64,000 nucleotides of DNA from Niabella soli DSM 19437 (GTDB lineage Bacteria; Bacteroidota; Bacteroidia; Chitinophagales; Chitinophagaceae), in contig NZ_CP007035.1 in the NCBI RefSeq assembly GCF_000243115.2, forward strand, positions 3,782,001 through 3,846,000. Direction: 5' to 3'. The translations under genes and the position numbers were made by a program. This document shows, in pieces, positions 36,028-45,131 of this stretch. Position 1 is the stretch's first letter. Each line of letters opens with the position of its first letter. Under the pieces are notes generated by a model, which was not told where the DNA came from, did not search any database, and saw only the letters and a list, made by a program, of their open reading frames with translations.

Positions 36028-36945
36028 TTTGATCCACTCATTCGCCCGCATCCAGTTCAGGCATCGTTCAAACCAATGGTCCGTATTGGTTTTGTTGTTC
36101 AGCCCGTATCCGTGGCCGCCGGCGCTATAGATATGCATTTCAGCCTTTACACCTGCCGCCAGCAGCGCCTGGTAATAAGCAATGCTGTTGGCCACCGGCA
36201 CCACTTTGTCATCAGAGCTATGTAGCAGGAAGGTAGGAGGTGTTGTGGCTGTTACCTGTTTTTCGTTCGAATAAAAATCTACTTTAGCTGCCTGGGCCGT
36301 ATCTTTTCCCAGTAATGCGCGTCTTGAGCCCTTATGGGCAAGCGGGTCCGTAAAACTGATTACGGGATAAACCAGTATTGAAAAATCAGGACGCAATGAA
36401 GTGTTATTGGGGTTATCAATGATCCGGTCATTAAAATGAGTAGAAGCCGTGGATGCGAGGTGCCCTCCGGCGGAAAAACCAATAATGCCGATCCGGGCCG
36501 GGTCGATATGCCATGCTGCGGCTTTTTCCCGTACTATTTTAATAGCCTGTTGTGCATCCTGTAACGGCCCGATCGTTTTATCGACCATTATTTTTTCATT
36601 AGGCAGACGGTATTTCAGGACAAAAGCTGCAACCCCGTTTCTGGCAAACGCTTCGGCTACATCGCTTCCTTCCTGGTTTATTACAAGATAAGAATAACCG
36701 CCGCCCGGACAAATAACCACAGCCGCACCCGTAGCTTTTTCCTTGGCAGGGAAATAGGCTGTAAGGGTGGGCGCTGTAACTGACCTTACCAGGATGCGAC
36801 CGGTGGAAATGGTATCCCATTTTTCAGTGACCGTAGCTGTCTCGATAGCGTTCGGCACTACCCGGTACAAAGGGATTACCTGTTGCGCCCGACCGCCGGG
36901 AGACAATAAAAAAAAGATAATGACTGTGAGTAAGTAAGGCTTCAT
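36025..36945 (-). CDS. Secreted alpha/beta-hydrolase esterase (BD-FAE / acetylesterase-like)
   Basis: A 306-residue exported hydrolase (signal peptide to GGRAQ, residue 21). The oxyanion region AAVVICPGGGYSYL, the nucleophile elbow IGFSAGGHLAS (Ser near 156), the acid in LLHSSDDKVVP and the catalytic His in YSAGGHGYGLN make a complete Ser-Asp-His triad. This class removes acetyl groups from carbohydrates. It ends the minus-strand side of the sialic-acid locus, 98 bp downstream of the GntR regulator, so a sialate O-acetylesterase role is an attractive but untested inference. It is not of the SGNH type of NanS. Confidence 0.82.
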   Translation of the reverse strand: MKPYLLTVIIFFLLSPGGRAQQVIPLYRVVPNAIETATVTEKWDTISTGRILVRSVTAPTLTAYFPAKEKATGAAVVICPGGGYSYLVINQEGSDVAEAFARNGVAAFVLKYRLPNEKIMVDKTIGPLQDAQQAIKIVREKAAAWHIDPARIGIIGFSAGGHLASTASTHFNDRIIDNPNNTSLRPDFSILVYPVISFTDPLAHKGSRRALLGKDTAQAAKVDFYSNEKQVTATTPPTFLLHSSDDKVVPVANSIAYYQALLAAGVKAEMHIYSAGGHGYGLNNKTNTDHWFERCLNWMRANEWIK

Positions 36946-37043
36946 ATGGCTGATCTTTAGATACTATTCCCGCAAACGCGGAAAGCAAGTAATACGGTTT
37001 ATTGGCTGCTTTTAGCAGGTGGCTTCTATTGCACTCCTGGTGT

Positions 37044-37742
37044 TTACTGCACCCGTTCAAAATGAGGGCTTAAATGTTCTTTCATTCCCTTCCGGAAACT
37101 TTCAGGGTCTCCGTTTTTAAGCAGCTCCAGCAAATCGCGGTGTGTAACCGATCCTACTTTTGCTACACCATTTACCTTCTGTTCTTCTGCCACAACATAT
37201 TCAAAAACCGGTAATAAAATTTTCTGAAAACGCATAAAGGTGTCATTACCTGTCATCTGGTATAACTTACCGTGAAAGGCAATTTCATATTTTACCTGAA
37301 AGGGTTTCTGCACCTTATTTATTTCTTTATTCACAATGCTTTCCAGTTCTTCAATATCCTTTTTTGTTTTGCGTGTAAACAGCAGATCCGCCAGGCCCAT
37401 TTCCAGCACTAATCGCAGTTCAAAGAGATCTTCAAGTGTTTTATGCTCTAATAAAAGCGGGTCCATTACCCGTTCAAAACCGCCGAGGATATCGGGTTCT
37501 GTTAGTACCATTCCCCGTTTCTTTTTGGACTCGATCATTCCCAGCATGCGCAGCCTGCTTAATGCTTCCCGTACTACATTCCGGCTTACGTCCAGCGCTT
37601 CAGCAAGTTCCAGTTCTTTGGGCAGGGCATCCCCGGGTTTAAACGCCTTCTTTTTAAGGTATTGCCGCAGGCGTAATTCCACCATATCCGCCATTGTGGT
37701 GGCTTCAATTCGTTCTATATCTTTACTTAAAATATTGCTCAT
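37044..37742 (-). CDS. GntR/FadR-family regulator, probable repressor of the sialic-acid locus
   Basis: A 232-residue regulator with a GntR winged helix (about 20-85; FKPGDALPKELELAEALDVSRNVVREALSRL, excerpt) and an all-helical FCD effector domain (about 95-230) with the acidic/His metal-binding pattern of the FadR subfamily (ELRLVLEMGLADLL, FHGKLYQMTGN, THRDLLELL). It is divergent from the first sialidase. Two near-copies of a GTTATGTA-type palindrome lie in the 251-bp gap (37792-37808 and 37959-37975), fitting the GT-N3-AC core known for this subfamily. I infer control by a sialic-acid intermediate. Confidence 0.87.
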   Translation of the reverse strand: MSNILSKDIERIEATTMADMVELRLRQYLKKKAFKPGDALPKELELAEALDVSRNVVREALSRLRMLGMIESKKKRGMVLTEPDILGGFERVMDPLLLEHKTLEDLFELRLVLEMGLADLLFTRKTKKDIEELESIVNKEINKVQKPFQVKYEIAFHGKLYQMTGNDTFMRFQKILLPVFEYVVAEEQKVNGVAKVGSVTHRDLLELLKNGDPESFRKGMKEHLSPHFERVQ

Positions 37743-37749
37743 GCATTAA

Positions 37750-37781
37750 ATTAATTTAGCTTTTTCTAAAGCTAAATTAAT
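37750..37781. promoter_or_regulatory. Long inverted repeat next to the GntR start codon
   Basis: Arm ATTAATTTAGCTTT (37750-37763), four-base loop TTCT, perfect complement to 37781. It lies 7 bases before the minus-strand ATG, in the leader of the regulator mRNA. It could be an extra operator or an RNA hairpin limiting translation. Confidence 0.6.
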
Positions 37782-37791
37782 ATTTTTTGTT

Positions 37792-37808
37792 GTTATGTAG
37801 GACAAAAA
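37792..37808. promoter_or_regulatory. GntR-type operator, regulator side
   Basis: GTTATGTAG-GACAAAA matches the perfect palindrome at 37959-37975 at 14 of 17 positions, including the left arm GTTATGTA in full. It lies upstream of the GntR gene, where it could mediate autoregulation. Confidence 0.55.
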
Positions 37809-37927
37809 AAACATACATGCTGCTAATTACTCGGGTTGCAGTTCTTTTTAAACCCGCAATACAACTGAGTTACACGGAGTTTTCCGGTTATAGGAGCGCT
37901 TTTCCTTTTTGAATCCTGGAAATAATA

Positions 37928-37975
37928 TTTTGTTGTATAATTCTTATTATCTACATTTGTTATGTAGTACATAAC
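37928..37975 (+). promoter_or_regulatory. Promoter and operator of the sialic-acid operon
   Basis: TTTTG (37928-37932), a 19-bp spacer and TACATTTG (37952-37959) form a consensus Bacteroidota promoter. The palindrome GTTATGTA-G-TACATAAC (37959-37975) begins on the last base of the -7 element and covers the expected start site. The ATG follows at 37994. A repressor bound here would block initiation directly. Confidence 0.8.
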
Positions 37976-37993
37976 TACTAAAACGATTCGCAT

Positions 37994-39259
37994 ATGCCAA
38001 AAATAAAATGCTCCCGGTTGTGGATAGCCCTCATGGGGCTGCCTTTATTGTTAGGAGGTTGTATAAAAACAATAAAGGAAGTTGCTCAGGATAAAGAAAA
38101 AACAGTGCTGGCCGGCACGGCAACGGCAATGACCGTAACAACGGCTGCGCCTTACCGGATGCTTCCGGCGGTGCTTTTTGACGGAGGGAATGAGGCCGGT
38201 TATCACAGTTTCCGCATCCCTTCTATTATTAAGGCAAAAGACGGTGTGCTGCTAGCTTTCTGTGAGGGCCGCAAAAATGGCCCCACCGACTACGGGGATA
38301 TAGATGTGGTTTGCAAACGCTCAACAGATAATGGTATTACCTGGAGCAGCCTGAAAATAGTGGCCGGACAAAACTCCACGGATACCTGGGGGAATCCCAC
38401 TACCGTATTTGACCCCACAAAGGGCACCAATGGCCGCGTTTGGTTGTTTATGTCCTGGAACCTGGGTTCGTTTACAGATATGAGTCAGATGAACTACTGG
38501 GGCGCCCGCCGCGTAAAAATCACCTATAGTGATGATAATGGCGTTACCTGGAGTACCCCAACAGATGCAACCGAAACATTGACACCCACCTATATGAAAT
38601 GGGATTGTGTAGGGCCTGGTATTGGGATCCGTACCCAGTTTGATCATCCGGGGCGCCTGGTTATCCCCGCAAAGGACCGCAATATTTACAGTGATGATAA
38701 GGGTAGTACCTGGACCTATACCTTACTGCCGGCCGGTGGTAGCGAAGGGACCATTATAGAAAAAATGAACCAGAATGAGGGGGGCTGGTACGCCCGTATA
38801 GACCGGCCGGGTAGCAGTCTCCAGGAAAACCGTACCCATATCCGTTCAGTTGGCAACCTGCCGGGCACCTGGTCTTCCTGGGCCTATATCAGTCAGTTGC
38901 CCAGTCCCGGAACGGGAGGATGCGAAGGCTCCCTGTTACGCTATAATACAGACAGTCCGCATCGCACCTTGTTTATCGGTCCCAATTCAACCGATAAACG
39001 TTGCGACATGAACATCTGGGTAAGCTACAATGACGGAACAACCTGGCCGGTGCACCGGTCGCTGATTTATTACAATACCTGTGACTATGCCAATATTACG
39101 GCAGGCAGGGGTGGTTACTCGTCTATGGCAAAAACGGCGGATTATTGCGTCGCCGCCTTAACCGAGCTGAATGAAGATTTACATGTAAGCACCAGTAATA
39201 AATCTATTGAACTGCACAAGTTCAATCTTCCCTGGATTTTGGAAAATAATCCTGAATAA
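37994..39259 (+). CDS. GH33 exo-alpha-sialidase lipoprotein (first of three)
   Basis: A 421-residue lipoprotein (lipobox LLGGC, Cys23) that should release terminal sialic acids at the cell surface. The catalytic-arginine motif is F73-R74-I-P. Asp-box repeats (SxDxGxTW) are seen as STDNGITW near 110, SDDNGVTW, SDDKGSTW and a weaker SYNDGTTW, as expected for the six-bladed propeller. A Glu in GGSEGTIIE and Tyr in GGYSSM fit the acid/nucleophile pair. It is the first gene of the plus-strand operon, directly behind the operator-bearing promoter, with SusC only 3 bp downstream. Confidence 0.9.
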   Translation: MPKIKCSRLWIALMGLPLLLGGCIKTIKEVAQDKEKTVLAGTATAMTVTTAAPYRMLPAVLFDGGNEAGYHSFRIPSIIKAKDGVLLAFCEGRKNGPTDYGDIDVVCKRSTDNGITWSSLKIVAGQNSTDTWGNPTTVFDPTKGTNGRVWLFMSWNLGSFTDMSQMNYWGARRVKITYSDDNGVTWSTPTDATETLTPTYMKWDCVGPGIGIRTQFDHPGRLVIPAKDRNIYSDDKGSTWTYTLLPAGGSEGTIIEKMNQNEGGWYARIDRPGSSLQENRTHIRSVGNLPGTWSSWAYISQLPSPGTGGCEGSLLRYNTDSPHRTLFIGPNSTDKRCDMNIWVSYNDGTTWPVHRSLIYYNTCDYANITAGRGGYSSMAKTADYCVAALTELNEDLHVSTSNKSIELHKFNLPWILENNPE

Positions 39260-39262
39260 TAA

Positions 39263-42200
39263 ATGTTTAAAGACATACAAACTATTGCTATGAAGTCGAT
39301 TGCTCTATTCTGTTTTTTTAGTCTTTGTCTTTGGGGATCCGTTGGTCTGAACGCTCAAACGTCGCGGACAATAACCGGTACCGTGGTCAGCGCGGATTTA
39401 CAACCCATAGCTGGCGCCAGTATTGTAGTGAAAGGGACCACGCTGGGAACCATAACGGACACTACGGGTGCCTTTAGTATCCGGCTCCCGCAAAATGCCG
39501 GCACACTGGCGGTAAGCGCGCTGGGTTTTAAGGAACGGGAAATAATTCCCGGTAAAGACCTGCATATTACGGTAACGCTGGATCCCCGGTCGGATCCGCT
39601 GAATGAAGTGGTTGTCATTGCCTATGGCAAACAATCCCGCAGTACTATAACCACCTCGGTTTCAAAAGTGGGTAGCCAGGAGTTTAAAAATGCGCCGGGA
39701 GTGAATCCGTTGGTACAATTACAGGGAAAGGTAGCGGGTGTGTCGCTGCAGTTATCCGATGGTCAGCCGGGCGCCAACCCCCAGATATTTATCCGCGGCG
39801 GAAGTTCTACTTCGCCTGAAAGCGATGCGCCCTTACTGATTGTAGATGGGATCGTAGGCCAGATGCGCAACATCAGTGACCTGAACCCTGACGATATTGA
39901 ATCGATGGAAATTCTGAAGGATGCCGCGTCCACAGCCCTCTACGGCGCCCGGGCCGCAAACGGCGTTATTATTGTTACTACAAAAAAAGGTGCCGCCGGC
40001 AAACCGAAGATCAATGTAAAATTTTCAACGGGGCAGGATCAACAGGCAAAAAAATATAACTTCTTAAACGCACACGATTATATTTATGTAACCCGCAAAA
40101 ACATCGCTGCCTACAATACGACCAACCCGCAATTGTATTTAAGCGGTGGTACTTACGGCATGTCTACCGGCAACCCGCGCAACACAAAGAATACACTGGA
40201 ATTCCTGGATGTATATATAAGAGATTATGGTGAAGATTATGTGGCGGACCTTATTAACAACCAGGGTTGGGAAACCATGGACGATCCCGCTACCGGCAAA
40301 AAACTGATCTTTAAGAATACAAATTTTGAGGACGTGACCTATCAAACCGCCAACCGGTTTGACGTGGACGCCAGTGTAAGCGGCGGTTCTGATAAGTACA
40401 CGTATTATATGGGCCTGGGGCATAATAACCAGGATGGTATTGTATACGGTACCTATTATAAAGGCTACAACGGCTTGTTTAACGGAACCATGAAGCTGAG
40501 CAATAAATGGAGTATGAATACCAGCTTCAGCTTCCAGTTGCGCAATTCCAATGCACCGAATAACTATACCAATGTGGTCAACCGCTCTATAAAAACACCG
40601 CCAACCTACCGGCTGCGTTTCGAAGACGGAACGCCCGCCCCGGGCGAAGGTATTTCGTCTTTTCTGCCGCGTCTTTACGAAGTGTACTACAAAGAAAAAT
40701 ATACCGATGTAAAAGTATACCGCTATACGTCCAAGGTGGGCGCCAACTGGGATATTTTGCCGGGGCTGAGTTTTGCACCCACCTTCTATTATTTTACAAC
40801 AGAGGGGATTGAAAACCGGTATGAAGGATTCAGTACCGTTTATAAAAACAGGAATGCGTCTGCCAATCATAATTTCGACCGGCAAACACAGATTGACGGA
40901 CTGCTAAGTTATAATAAAAAGATAGGGCAAGGGCATCACCTGAATACGGTACTCGGCACCAGTTATATTAACAACTACGCGTATCGCCTGAGTGCCAGTG
41001 GTCGCGGCGCCCCTACTGATTATATCACTACCCTGAATGCCACGGTGCCGGAAACACAACGGACTTCCTCCACCAAGTCTTCGGAGGCGATGATAAGTTA
41101 TTTTGGCCGGGCAGACTACGACTATAAATCAAGGTATATGTTGTCTGCCAGTTTAAGAATGGACGGGTCTTCCCGCTTTGCGGAGAAAAAACGGCAGGCG
41201 TTTTTCCCGGGTGTTTCGGCGGGATGGAATGTGCATAAGGAAAAATTCTGGGAGCCAGCGTTAAAAACCGTCAGCTCATTAAAGCTGCGTTCCAGCTTTG
41301 GGTTGGTGGGCAACAATAATATCGGAACCTACGACGCCTATGGGCAATATGCAACGGGCTATAATTACGATGCGCAAGCGGGCATTTTAAATACCACGCT
41401 TAAAAATGACATATTGGTTTGGGAAAAAACGGCTTCATTTGATGCCGGGGCAGATATCGGTTTTTTGAACAACCGCGTAACATTGATCCTGGATTATTAT
41501 AATAAACTAACCTCCAACCGTCTTTTTGACAAACCCCTGGATGCCACAACTGGTTTCTCTTCTATCAAGAGCAACTATGGCTCTATCCGCAACAGCGGTT
41601 TCGAAATAGAACTGGAGGCCCTGCCGGTGCAAACCAAAAATTTTTCCTGGAAAGTGAACGCCACCTTCTCCTACAATAAAGGCGTGGTAGTAAAACTGCC
41701 CGCTAACGGGGAAGACAAGAACCGGGTTGGCGGAAACTATGTCTATGATCCGGCATCAGGAACGTATAAAAAAGTGGGTGGATTTGCCGAGGGCGAACGC
41801 TTTGGACAGCGCTGGGCTTATCACCTCCTGGGCGCCTATGCAACCGATGAGGATGCCGCCAATGCCCCGCGCGATCTCAATGCCAGCGGCCGCGTAAAAC
41901 TGGGCGGAGACGCGATCTGGGATGATCTGGATGGGAACGGTATCATTGATAATAATGATATGATCTTTATGGGTTACATACGCCCCAATAAAATGGGCGG
42001 CTTTGTAAACACCATTACTTATAAAAGCCTTTCGCTGCGCCTGGTGGGCGATTGGGCTACGGGCCATGTTATCGATAATAAATTTAAGGCGGATATTATG
42101 GGAAGTGCGCGCAACAATAACTCAGCCCTGCCCGATGTGCTGGGCCCCGATGTATGGAAACAACAGGGAGATAGAGCAACGATCCCGAAATATACGGTAC

Positions 42201-42517
42201 AGAGCGATTATGATTATAATTTCAGGAACCACCTTCGCTGGGATAATGGCATTGGCAATTCCGACGGATCTAATAATTCATTGTATTATTCAAAAGGTGA
42301 TTTCCTGGCGTTCCGCGAAGTAACGATCAGCTATCGTTTCCCGCAAAAGCTCATTAACCGGATCTTCCTGCAGAATCTGGAAGCATTTGGCTCCGTATAT
42401 AACCTGGGATATCTCACCCACTACAGCGGGCTGATGCCCGAAGTGTACACGGGCTCCGATCCGGGTTTGTATCCCCGGCCGAGACAAGTGATTTTTGGAA
42501 TTAACGCAACCTTTTAA
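39263..42517 (+). CDS. susC: SusC/RagA-type TonB-dependent receptor
   Basis: A 1084-residue outer-membrane importer. ATG 39290 (MKSIALFCFF...) gives the more canonical signal peptide; ATG 39263 lies 3 bp after the sialidase stop and both are possible. After the CarboxypepD_reg-like domain (about 35-115) comes the TonB-box region (DPLNEVVVIAYGKQSRS), the plug with the family motifs DPLLIVDGIVG-like PLLIVDGIVGQMRNI and ILKDAASTALYGARAANGVIIVTTKKG, and the barrel ending in Phe. It pairs with SusD at 42558 to import the sugar released by the sialidases, either free sialic acid or sialylated glycans. Confidence 0.94.
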   Translation: MFKDIQTIAMKSIALFCFFSLCLWGSVGLNAQTSRTITGTVVSADLQPIAGASIVVKGTTLGTITDTTGAFSIRLPQNAGTLAVSALGFKEREIIPGKDLHITVTLDPRSDPLNEVVVIAYGKQSRSTITTSVSKVGSQEFKNAPGVNPLVQLQGKVAGVSLQLSDGQPGANPQIFIRGGSSTSPESDAPLLIVDGIVGQMRNISDLNPDDIESMEILKDAASTALYGARAANGVIIVTTKKGAAGKPKINVKFSTGQDQQAKKYNFLNAHDYIYVTRKNIAAYNTTNPQLYLSGGTYGMSTGNPRNTKNTLEFLDVYIRDYGEDYVADLINNQGWETMDDPATGKKLIFKNTNFEDVTYQTANRFDVDASVSGGSDKYTYYMGLGHNNQDGIVYGTYYKGYNGLFNGTMKLSNKWSMNTSFSFQLRNSNAPNNYTNVVNRSIKTPPTYRLRFEDGTPAPGEGISSFLPRLYEVYYKEKYTDVKVYRYTSKVGANWDILPGLSFAPTFYYFTTEGIENRYEGFSTVYKNRNASANHNFDRQTQIDGLLSYNKKIGQGHHLNTVLGTSYINNYAYRLSASGRGAPTDYITTLNATVPETQRTSSTKSSEAMISYFGRADYDYKSRYMLSASLRMDGSSRFAEKKRQAFFPGVSAGWNVHKEKFWEPALKTVSSLKLRSSFGLVGNNNIGTYDAYGQYATGYNYDAQAGILNTTLKNDILVWEKTASFDAGADIGFLNNRVTLILDYYNKLTSNRLFDKPLDATTGFSSIKSNYGSIRNSGFEIELEALPVQTKNFSWKVNATFSYNKGVVVKLPANGEDKNRVGGNYVYDPASGTYKKVGGFAEGERFGQRWAYHLLGAYATDEDAANAPRDLNASGRVKLGGDAIWDDLDGNGIIDNNDMIFMGYIRPNKMGGFVNTITYKSLSLRLVGDWATGHVIDNKFKADIMGSARNNNSALPDVLGPDVWKQQGDRATIPKYTVQSDYDYNFRNHLRWDNGIGNSDGSNNSLYYSKGDFLAFREVTISYRFPQKLINRIFLQNLEAFGSVYNLGYLTHYSGLMPEVYTGSDPGLYPRPRQVIFGINATF

Positions 42518-42557
42518 ATCCGCAGATTCAAATCAAAAAAAAATAAAAGCGATACGG

Positions 42558-43994
42558 ATGAAAAATTATTATACACTTATTTTTTTGCTCGCGGGCCTGT
42601 TCTTTTTGCCGGCCTGTGAAAAGCTGATCGATATAAAGCCGGATTCGGCCATCACCGCTGAAAATTACTGGAATGCCGAGGGTGATGTAACAGGCTATCT
42701 TACCGGCATCTATTCAAAGTACCGGGATGTAATGAATAATACTTACTACTTGGAAGACCGGGGCGATGCATTCAGCCCGGGGCTGGAATCGGGGATGTCA
42801 TCAGCATGGCTGCAAAACCTGACGCCTCAAAATGCGCCCAACTGGCTCGATTTTTATAACGTAGTGCATCATTGCAACTTGCTGTTAAAATATGCTCCGG
42901 GAATTTCTTTTGGACAGGAGGCCAACAAAAACCGTGTGCTGGCTCAGACCAAATTTATCAGGGCACATATTTATTTTACACTGCTGCGCTCCTGGGGGGA
43001 TGTACCTATTGTAACAGAGCCTACAGAAAGTGCAGATATGAAGTTGCCTGCAAGAACAAAGGCAACGGAAGTAGCGGCTTTTATTTTGAAAGACATCGAC
43101 GAGGCCATCAGCGCTTTTCCGGAAGATAATATAAAAGATAAGGACCTGGCTTCAAAACAGGCGGCTTATGCCTTAAAGGCTGATGTGCTGCTATGGAAGG
43201 CAAAGGTATTAGGGGGCGGTACTGCCGATCTTACCGAAGCCATTGCAGCGGTGGATAAGGCTTCGGTGGGCTTAAGCCTGGAAGACGATTTTTCGAAAAT
43301 ATTCAGCACCGATAACCGGAAAGGAAAGGAAGTATTGTTTGCACTGCATTTTTTAAAGGACGAAAAATCGGATCAGTATAGCAAACAACTGAAACCGCGC
43401 GATCTTTTTGTTCAGGCGGCACTCAATAAAAATGATATTCCCTATGCGGTAAGTGGCGCCCGTAGCCAATATGCGCCGTCCGATAAATTGCAGCAGGCGT
43501 TTAAAGCAAATGCAAACGATAAAAGAACAAACGCTTCCTTTATTGTTGCGGTGGGTGCTAATAATGCGGTTATTGGTGTATTTGATAATAAAATGCGCGG
43601 CACCGTTTACCCGGACAACCGGTATTACGACAATGATATCATCGTATACCGCTTAGGTGAATTGATCCTTTTTAAAGCAGAGGCGCTGGCCGCATTGGGC
43701 CGTACAGGAGAGGCAATTGTTGAACTGAATAAGATAAGAACACGGGCGGGAATTGGTAATTATACCAGCTCAACAGACCAACGTACCATAGAACGGGAAA
43801 TATTGAACGAGCGTTTTCGCGAATTGTACCTGGAGCTCAAACGCTGGCCGGATCTGCTGCGCTTTCATTTTGAAGGGGTGATTGATGTGCGCGCGGAAGT
43901 GCCGAATATGAACGCCTCCATACCGCTGTTCTTCCCCATTCCGAAGGCACAGATCGATATTAATTCAAATTTGACTCAGACTGAAGGATATTAA
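42558..43994 (+). CDS. susD: SusD/RagB-type surface glycan-binding lipoprotein
   Basis: A 478-residue lipoprotein; ATG 42558 begins the signal peptide with lipobox FLPAC (Cys20). The TPR-rich SusD fold is evident: SAITAENYWNAEGDVTGYLTGIYSKY near the start, KFIRAHIYFTLLRSWGDVPIVTEP in the middle, and the C-terminal half with RLGELILFKAEALAALGRTGEAIVELNKIRTRAG (excerpt) and FRELYLELKRWPDLLRF. It caps the SusC barrel and binds the substrate. The gap to SusC is 40 bp, and 11 bp separate it from the second sialidase. Confidence 0.94.
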   Translation: MKNYYTLIFLLAGLFFLPACEKLIDIKPDSAITAENYWNAEGDVTGYLTGIYSKYRDVMNNTYYLEDRGDAFSPGLESGMSSAWLQNLTPQNAPNWLDFYNVVHHCNLLLKYAPGISFGQEANKNRVLAQTKFIRAHIYFTLLRSWGDVPIVTEPTESADMKLPARTKATEVAAFILKDIDEAISAFPEDNIKDKDLASKQAAYALKADVLLWKAKVLGGGTADLTEAIAAVDKASVGLSLEDDFSKIFSTDNRKGKEVLFALHFLKDEKSDQYSKQLKPRDLFVQAALNKNDIPYAVSGARSQYAPSDKLQQAFKANANDKRTNASFIVAVGANNAVIGVFDNKMRGTVYPDNRYYDNDIIVYRLGELILFKAEALAALGRTGEAIVELNKIRTRAGIGNYTSSTDQRTIEREILNERFRELYLELKRWPDLLRFHFEGVIDVRAEVPNMNASIPLFFPIPKAQIDINSNLTQTEGY

Positions 43995-44005
43995 ATTTAA
44001 AAACG

Positions 44006-45124
44006 ATGCTTACGAAAACTTTTTTTTCAATATGGTTTTGTGGCCTGGTACTGATGGTGACCGGCTGTAAAAAACAAGGACTGGTAGGGTTTGAACCCGT
44101 GAACCCGAATGCGCCGGGCCTGATAGACTCTAATAAATATGTAAAGCTTTTTGAACGGGGATATAAAGGCTATGCGCTGTTTCGCATCCCTGCAATCGTG
44201 CGGGCAAAATCCGGAACGCTGCTGGCTTTTGCAGAAGGGCGCATGTGCGGCTCCTGTGGCGATGCGGGCGATATTAATATGGTACTGAAAAGAAGTACCG
44301 ATGGAGGTAAAACCTGGGGCGACCTATCGGTGATCTGGGATGACGGGGGAAATACCTGTGGCAATCCTGTGCCCATTGTGGATGAAACAACCGGCACCAT
44401 TCACCTTCTGATGAGCTGGAACAATACCCGCGCATTTGTAACACATTCAACTGATGAAGGCCTTACCTGGTCGGTGCCTGCAGAGATCACCGCTAACGTA
44501 AAAGACATAGGCTGGACCTGGTATGCAACCGGCCCGGTACATGGCATCCAGTTAACGGAAGGTACTTATAAGGGCAGACTGATCGCTCCTACTTATACAA
44601 CGGCCACCGGTCTGGGAAATAAGAGTTATTCTTTTGCTGTTTATTCAGATGATCATGGGGCTACCTGGAAAAAGGGTGCCCTCACAAAACAGGGAGATGT
44701 TGGAGAATGTACGGTGGCGGAAACCAATGCAGGCCTGCTGTTAAATATGCGTTCCGCAGTATCTAATGCGCGCGTATTGGCAACGAGCATCGACGGCGGG
44801 TTAAGCTGGGGCGATAATCAATTACAACCAGCACTGGTTGATCCAAAGTGCCAGGGAAGCATGATCAGTTTTAAGCAGAATGGGAGCTGGGTGTTGCTGC
44901 AATCCAATGCAGCCGCGCAAACCCGTACAAACATGACCGTTAAAATGTCTGCGGATGATGGGAAAAGCTGGGCAAAATCCTATACCGTTTTTTATGGCGC
45001 CTCCGCTTATTCGGATATGACATTGCTGGATGACAGCCACATCGGTCTGCTCTTCGAAAATGGCGATAAAAACCCCTACGACCGGATCTATTTTAAACGC
45101 ATTCCTTTATCCAACCTTCAATAA
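44006..45124 (+). CDS. GH33 sialidase lipoprotein (second of three)
   Basis: A 372-residue lipoprotein (lipobox MVTGC, Cys21). The catalytic-arginine motif is LFRIPAIV with Arg60. Asp boxes are STDGGKTW, STDEGLTW, SDDHGATW, SIDGGLSW and SADDGKSW, five in clear register. The candidate acid GECTVAE and nucleophile region SAYSDMTLL fit GH33. Cys residues in EGRMCGSCGDAG, absent from the first sialidase, could form a local disulfide. It is co-transcribed with SusCD. Sequence divergence from the other two copies is large enough to suggest different linkage or aglycone preference. Confidence 0.9.
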   Translation: MLTKTFFSIWFCGLVLMVTGCKKQGLVGFEPVNPNAPGLIDSNKYVKLFERGYKGYALFRIPAIVRAKSGTLLAFAEGRMCGSCGDAGDINMVLKRSTDGGKTWGDLSVIWDDGGNTCGNPVPIVDETTGTIHLLMSWNNTRAFVTHSTDEGLTWSVPAEITANVKDIGWTWYATGPVHGIQLTEGTYKGRLIAPTYTTATGLGNKSYSFAVYSDDHGATWKKGALTKQGDVGECTVAETNAGLLLNMRSAVSNARVLATSIDGGLSWGDNQLQPALVDPKCQGSMISFKQNGSWVLLQSNAAAQTRTNMTVKMSADDGKSWAKSYTVFYGASAYSDMTLLDDSHIGLLFENGDKNPYDRIYFKRIPLSNLQ

Positions 45125-45131
45125 CTGCACT

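Noticed and set aside
40139-40885. 248-codon antisense frame within susC
   Set aside because: Lies wholly within a clear SusC barrel region and shows no family features.
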